Positions 63,715-64,000 of a DNA stretch of 64,000 nucleotides are shown here, in pieces. The translations under genes and the position numbers were made by a program. The stretch is from assembly GCA_903882805.1 (NCBI GenBank), contig CAIRYK010000009.1, positions 39,988-103,987 of the forward strand, in the 5' to 3' direction. The notes under the pieces are model-generated. The model was not told where the DNA came from and did not search any database. It saw only the letters and a list, made by a program, of their open reading frames with translations. The first letter of the stretch is position 1, and each line of letters opens with the position of its first letter. Origin of the DNA: an uncultured Bacteroidota bacterium. Its GTDB lineage: Bacteria > Bacteroidota > Bacteroidia > Chitinophagales > Chitinophagaceae.

Positions 63715-63745
63715 TTTGCTGCTATCGTTTGCTTTCCTACCTTTG
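63715..63745 (+). promoter_or_regulatory. Strong promoter P1 of a downstream operon
   Basis: TTTG at 63715-63718, 19-nt spacer, TACCTTTG at 63738-63745, followed by CACTCC. Perfect consensus; the same TACCTTTGCACTCC occurs 128 bp downstream. Confidence 0.7.
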
Positions 63746-63841
63746 CACTCCCAATGAAAAACGGGGTGATTGAAAAGCTCTTTTAAAATGTTGCAATGGT
63801 AGTTTAGCTATGAAAAGCCTTCAATGTTTTTCAAAATTAAA

Positions 63842-63873
63842 TTTGGCGGTTTAGAGAAAGCCACTTACCTTTG
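63842..63873 (+). promoter_or_regulatory. Strong promoter P2 of a downstream operon
   Basis: TTTG at 63842-63845, 20-nt spacer, TACCTTTG at 63866-63873, followed by CACTCC. Second copy of the P1 core, exactly 128 bp after it. The transcript continues past the window edge; GAAAAGTTCTTAAAATAG (63911-63928) resembles rRNA leader sequences of this phylum. Confidence 0.7.
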
Positions 63874-63938
63874 CACTCCGTTTGCGAGTAGCGGTTAACG
63901 CAAAGTAAACGAAAAGTTCTTAAAATAGTAACAAACGA

Positions 63939-63983
63939 TGGTGTGGCAGACAGGCTGCTACGGGGTTCGAGTCTCCGACACTA
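63939..63983 (+). ncRNA. tRNA-like fold (acceptor-like stem, small hairpin, T-arm)
   Basis: TGGTGT (63939-63944) pairs with ACACTA (63978-63983; one G-T pair). Inside lie GCAG/CTGC (63946-63949 with 63955-63958) and a T-arm with stem CGGGG/CTCCG and loop TTCGAGT (63961-63977). An anticodon arm is missing, and no CCA follows. GGCAGACAGGCTG recalls the D-arm of tRNA-Leu. It may be a tRNA-Leu remnant or a tRNA-like leader element. Confidence 0.35.
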
Positions 63984-64000
63984 ACAACATAAACTTATCC

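Noticed and set aside
63436..63786. 116-codon frame on the plus strand
   Set aside because: It runs over promoter P1, has an improbable composition (many Cys, Trp and Arg scattered) and no family resemblance.
63939..63983. Complete tRNA gene
   Set aside because: There is a good T-arm and an acceptor-like stem, but no anticodon arm and a total length of only 45 nt.

Overview
The window looks like the chromosome of a gliding-type member of the Bacteroidota, most likely Chitinophagales/Chitinophagaceae. The evidence is a gldKLMN operon (core of the type IX secretion system, T9SS), three very large secreted proteins ending in T9SS type A sorting domains, repeated TTTG-N18..20-TAnnTTTG promoters (the Bacteroidota sigma factor consensus), AT-rich leaders without Shine-Dalgarno dependence, and family members typical of this phylum (DUF4783, DUF4139/MuiA, DUF4369-thioredoxin, LytS/LytR pairs). 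No phage, transposase, CRISPR array or complete tRNA/rRNA gene was found.

Layout. 1-4.4 kb: gldK (5' end outside the window), gldL, gldM, gldN, closed by a perfect 15-bp terminator. 4.5-27.8 kb: ordinary housekeeping and envelope genes: a trypsin-like protease, ribD, an EamA transporter, rpoN, alanine dehydrogenase, a TerB-like protein, two tandem DUF4139 paralogs, DUF4783, a small cytochrome c, a 17-residue-repeat protein, a TPR lipoprotein, an MlaE-type permease, mtgA, a Tudor-like small protein, an M28 peptidase, hemB-hemL, a thioredoxin-fold lipoprotein, a YigZ protein, queG and a class I aminotransferase. 28.4-39.5 kb: one 3705-residue secreted protein with about 45 Ig-like repeats. 39.7-42.9 kb: two glycosyltransferase genes, the first a fusion of two GT4-type enzymes. 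43-46 kb: a second, glycine-rich T9SS cargo protein (minus strand). 46.5-50.3 kb: an SNF2 helicase with two SWIM zinc fingers. 50.5-52.9 kb: a lipoprotein, a beta-barrel protein and a RelE/ParE-type toxin-antitoxin pair. 52.9-54.5 kb: an accessory-looking stretch with short repeats, hairpins, a possible 40-residue gene and an orphan protein that resembles the C-terminal domains of GldM. 54.5-63.4 kb: the third giant T9SS cargo (24 Ig-like repeats) preceded on the same strand by a LytTR response regulator and its LytS-type histidine kinase. 63.7-64 kb: two nearly identical strong promoters followed by a tRNA-like fold at the window edge, probably the leader of a stable-RNA operon lying beyond it.

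How it fits together. The T9SS core at the left end is the machine needed to export the three giant cargo proteins; all three carry the same roughly 70-residue Ig-like repeat with two cysteines per repeat, so they are probably cell-surface or extracellular adhesins stabilised by a ladder of disulfides. The LytS/LytR pair sits directly upstream of one of them, and 9-bp direct repeats lie in the gap between regulator and cargo gene. The most unusual item is the orphan GldM-like protein (53168-53923): it lacks the GldM membrane anchor, keeps the two C-terminal beta domains in recognisable form, ends in a motif otherwise seen in the local GldN, and is bracketed by 24-bp direct repeats. I consider it the best candidate for undescribed biology in the window.
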